DNA of 64,000 nucleotides from Arabidopsis thaliana (lineage: Eukaryota > Streptophyta > Magnoliopsida > Brassicales > Brassicaceae), in contig NC_003076.8 in NCBI RefSeq assembly GCF_000001735.4, positions 7,626,001 to 7,690,000 on the forward strand, read 5' to 3'. This document shows, piece by piece, positions 62,084-64,000 of the stretch. Position numbers and translations under genes: made by a program. Below the pieces are notes generated by a model that saw only the letters and a program-made list of their open reading frames with translations, had not been told where the DNA came from and ran no database searches. How positions within the stretch are numbered: the first letter of the stretch is position 1; each line of letters begins with the position of its first letter.

Positions 62084-63897
62084 ATGGAGGCCAAAACATT
62101 TTTTCTCTTCATGCTTTTCATCTTTTCTCAGTCTTGGCTCTCAACTTCTAAAAGGATCCTAAACAATCCCTCTGTTTTCTCATCGTCTTTGAATTTTTCG
62201 AGTGGTAATGCAGAGAGACTTATAAAATCATTCAATCTAATGCCTAAGTATGACGTTAATGTCATCCCAAAAGGAAGCCTTGATGCTCCAAGACTCATTG
62301 AGAGACAAATTGATTTTCTGGCGACAGCCGGTTCCAAAAACGCTTCCGTTGGTCCTTCTGTTCAAGAGTTTGGCCACTACGCTGGTTATTACAGCCTTCC
62401 TCATTCAAAATCAGCCAAGTAAAGTTTTAATCTGTTCAAATAATGATTTGCTTTAATGGAGATCAATTTAGTAGTTAGTACTTAGTATAGATAAGTACAC
62501 GTGTTTTATTTGATATTGCAGGATGTTCTATTTCTTTTTTGAATCACGGAACAAAACAACCGATCCGGTTGTGATCTGGTTAACCGGTGGACCGGGCTGC
62601 AGTAGTAGTGTGGCTATGTTTTATGAAAACGGTCCGTTCAAGATCTCAAAGGATTTGTCTCTCTATTGGAACGATTTTGGCTGGGACAAGGTTTGACTAG
62701 TTTAGTAGAAATAACATCTTTCTTGTTACTCAAGAAACATATCTATCTACAATAAACATAGCAAAAATGCATTTCTTCTTAACTCTTGTTTTAATAGGTA
62801 TCCAATATAATCTACGTGGATCAGCCAGTCGGGACTGGTTTCAGTTACACATCTGACGAAAGCGATATCCGGAATGACGAGGATGGTGTCAGTAATGACC
62901 TTTATGATTTCTTACAGGTTTGATGGCTGTTGGTCTTCCAAATTTTGTTATCTGTATTGTTCTTTTGAGTTGTAGTGACTTTGGTTCTATCTTTGAATTT
63001 TGGTAGGCTTTCTTTAAAGAGCATCCAAAATTCGTAAAGAATGATTTCTTTATTACCGGTGAATCTTACGCTGGTCACTACATTCCGGCTTTGGCTTCAC
63101 GTGTTCATAGTGGCAACAAAAAGAAAGAAGGGATTCCAATCAACCTTAAGGTAAGTGATCACAATGGTTTTGTTTTTGGGGGGAATAAACCAAATTTTCT
63201 TGTTTAATCTCGATTGAAATCAGGGTTTTGCGATTGGTAACGGTTTAACCAACCCGGAGATCCAATATGGTGCGTATGGGGATTATGCACTGCAAATGAA
63301 GTTGATTTCAGAGTCTGACCACGAGAGCCTCAAGCAAGATTACGTTGAGTGTCAAAATATAACCAAAAAATGCAGTAATTTCAATAAAAAGCTCTTTCTT
63401 CTTTATTTTCGTTAGATACATATTGTTCGAGTTAAAAGATAAGAAACTTATATTTTGTTAATATCAGGTCTTGGTGGTGGTTTAGTTTGTGATTCTGCTG
63501 TTGAAGTTTGCACCAGTATCTTCAACAAGATAGTGGCAAAAAAAAGTGGCCTAAATGTAAGCATAAAAAACCTTAAACTGATTGTGTTTTCTCAATAAAA
63601 TTTCTTTTGTTTACGAGATTTCCTCGATTTGTTTGAAGTATTATGACATTAGGAAGAAATGTGTGGGGAGCTTGTGTTATGACTTTTCGAGGATGGAAAT
63701 ATTCTTGAACAAAGAAAATGTACGGAAAGCCTTAGGAGTTGGAGATATCAAGTTTGTGTCTTGTAGTAGTACAGTTTATGATGCAATGATAGAGGACTGG
63801 ATGCAGAATCTTGAGGTCAAGATCCCGTCTCTTGTCAATGATGGAATCAATCTTCTAGTTTATGCTGGAGAATATGATCTCATTTGCAATTGGCTTG
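62084..63897 (+). CDS. SCPL47: Serine carboxypeptidase-like protein SCPL47 (S10), 3' end outside window
   Basis: Exons seen are 62084-62418, 62522-62690, 62798-62917, 63007-63150, 63224-63374, 63468-63556 and 63639-63897; the last one ends at a donor (GT at 63898) and the gene continues beyond 64000. About 422 residues are in view. A signal peptide (about 1-23) and a pro-region precede the S10 domain: GGPGCSSS (oxyanion region), DQPVGTGFSY, nucleophile GESYAGHY (Ser about 228) and VYAGEYDLICNWLG (Asp about 416). The catalytic His must lie in a following exon. Members are vacuolar or secreted carboxypeptidases, or acyltransferases; the CPY-like features (class III group) suggest a peptidase. 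The nearby palindrome is built from relatives of this gene. Confidence 0.92.
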
Positions 63898-64000
63898 GTA
63901 AGATTTTATTATAATTTCCCGTTGCCATAATTATTTTTTATAAACATTTTTGGAATTTTAAAATAGGTCAAAAGTGTAGTTTCATTTGTGCTATCAGTTT

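Overview
The window is plant nuclear DNA and almost certainly comes from Arabidopsis thaliana or a very close Brassicaceae relative. The reasons are AT-rich intergenic sequence, short GT-AG introns, 5' leaders with AAACCCTA and GGCCCA motifs, and plant-only families (CHX exchangers, chloroplast MRS2, GT47 xylan glucuronyltransferase, STOP1-like zinc finger, DUF1635). From memory, gene order and protein lengths fit the run from about At5g22820 to At5g22980 on chromosome 5. I recalled that and could not check it. Exon boundaries below were placed by reading splice sites and testing that the reading frame closes.

Layout. 1-943 (-): 5' part of a SAAL1-like ARM-repeat gene, running out of the window. 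1676-4633 (+): plastid Mg2+ transporter MRS2-11/MGT10. 5103-7103 (-): SR-protein kinase. 7717-10298 (-): A1 aspartyl protease. 13511-16945 (-): S28 serine carboxypeptidase. 21056-21679 (-): LEA2/NHL protein. 25307-25603 (+): 69-aa one-helix protein. 26130-26567 (-): histone H2B. 27541-28662 (-): STOP2-type zinc finger. 31224-33868 (+) and 34927-37829 (-): tail-to-tail CHX3 and CHX9. 39143-41031 (+): CHY/RING E3 ligase CHYR1. 42229-43315 (-): DUF1635 protein. 51197-52892 (+): GT47 enzyme F8H. 55380-56720 (+): ESCRT-III subunit VPS24. 60353-60793 (-): secreted protein resembling the S1/SPH family. 62084 to beyond 63897 (+): serine carboxypeptidase-like SCPL47, with its 3' end outside the window.

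The most unusual object is at 57222-59821: a palindrome of about 2.6 kb built from serine-carboxypeptidase gene pieces. Its inner arms (57813-58333 and 58532-59052) are nearly identical and collinear, and they surround a 198-bp loop. Each arm is itself a chimera of sense and antisense exon blocks. Each also carries its own inward-facing 5' leader. Transcription from either side would give a long fold-back RNA. The locus lies 2.3 kb upstream of the related SCPL47, which is about 83% identical over the shared exon, so SCPL47 is a relative and not the direct donor.

The genes are mostly independent housekeeping or tissue-specific units, as usual for plant DNA; no operon-like pathway is present. 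Local duplication is a theme: the CHX pair, the carboxypeptidase pieces, and several direct repeats of 50-400 bp. A diverged repeat pair at 23.1 and 23.8 kb appears to hold an occupied and an empty site of one small inserted element. Long gene-free stretches at 10.3-13.5, 17-21, 21.7-24.5 and 43.3-51.2 kb hold only AT-rich sequence, small repeats and one clear MITE.
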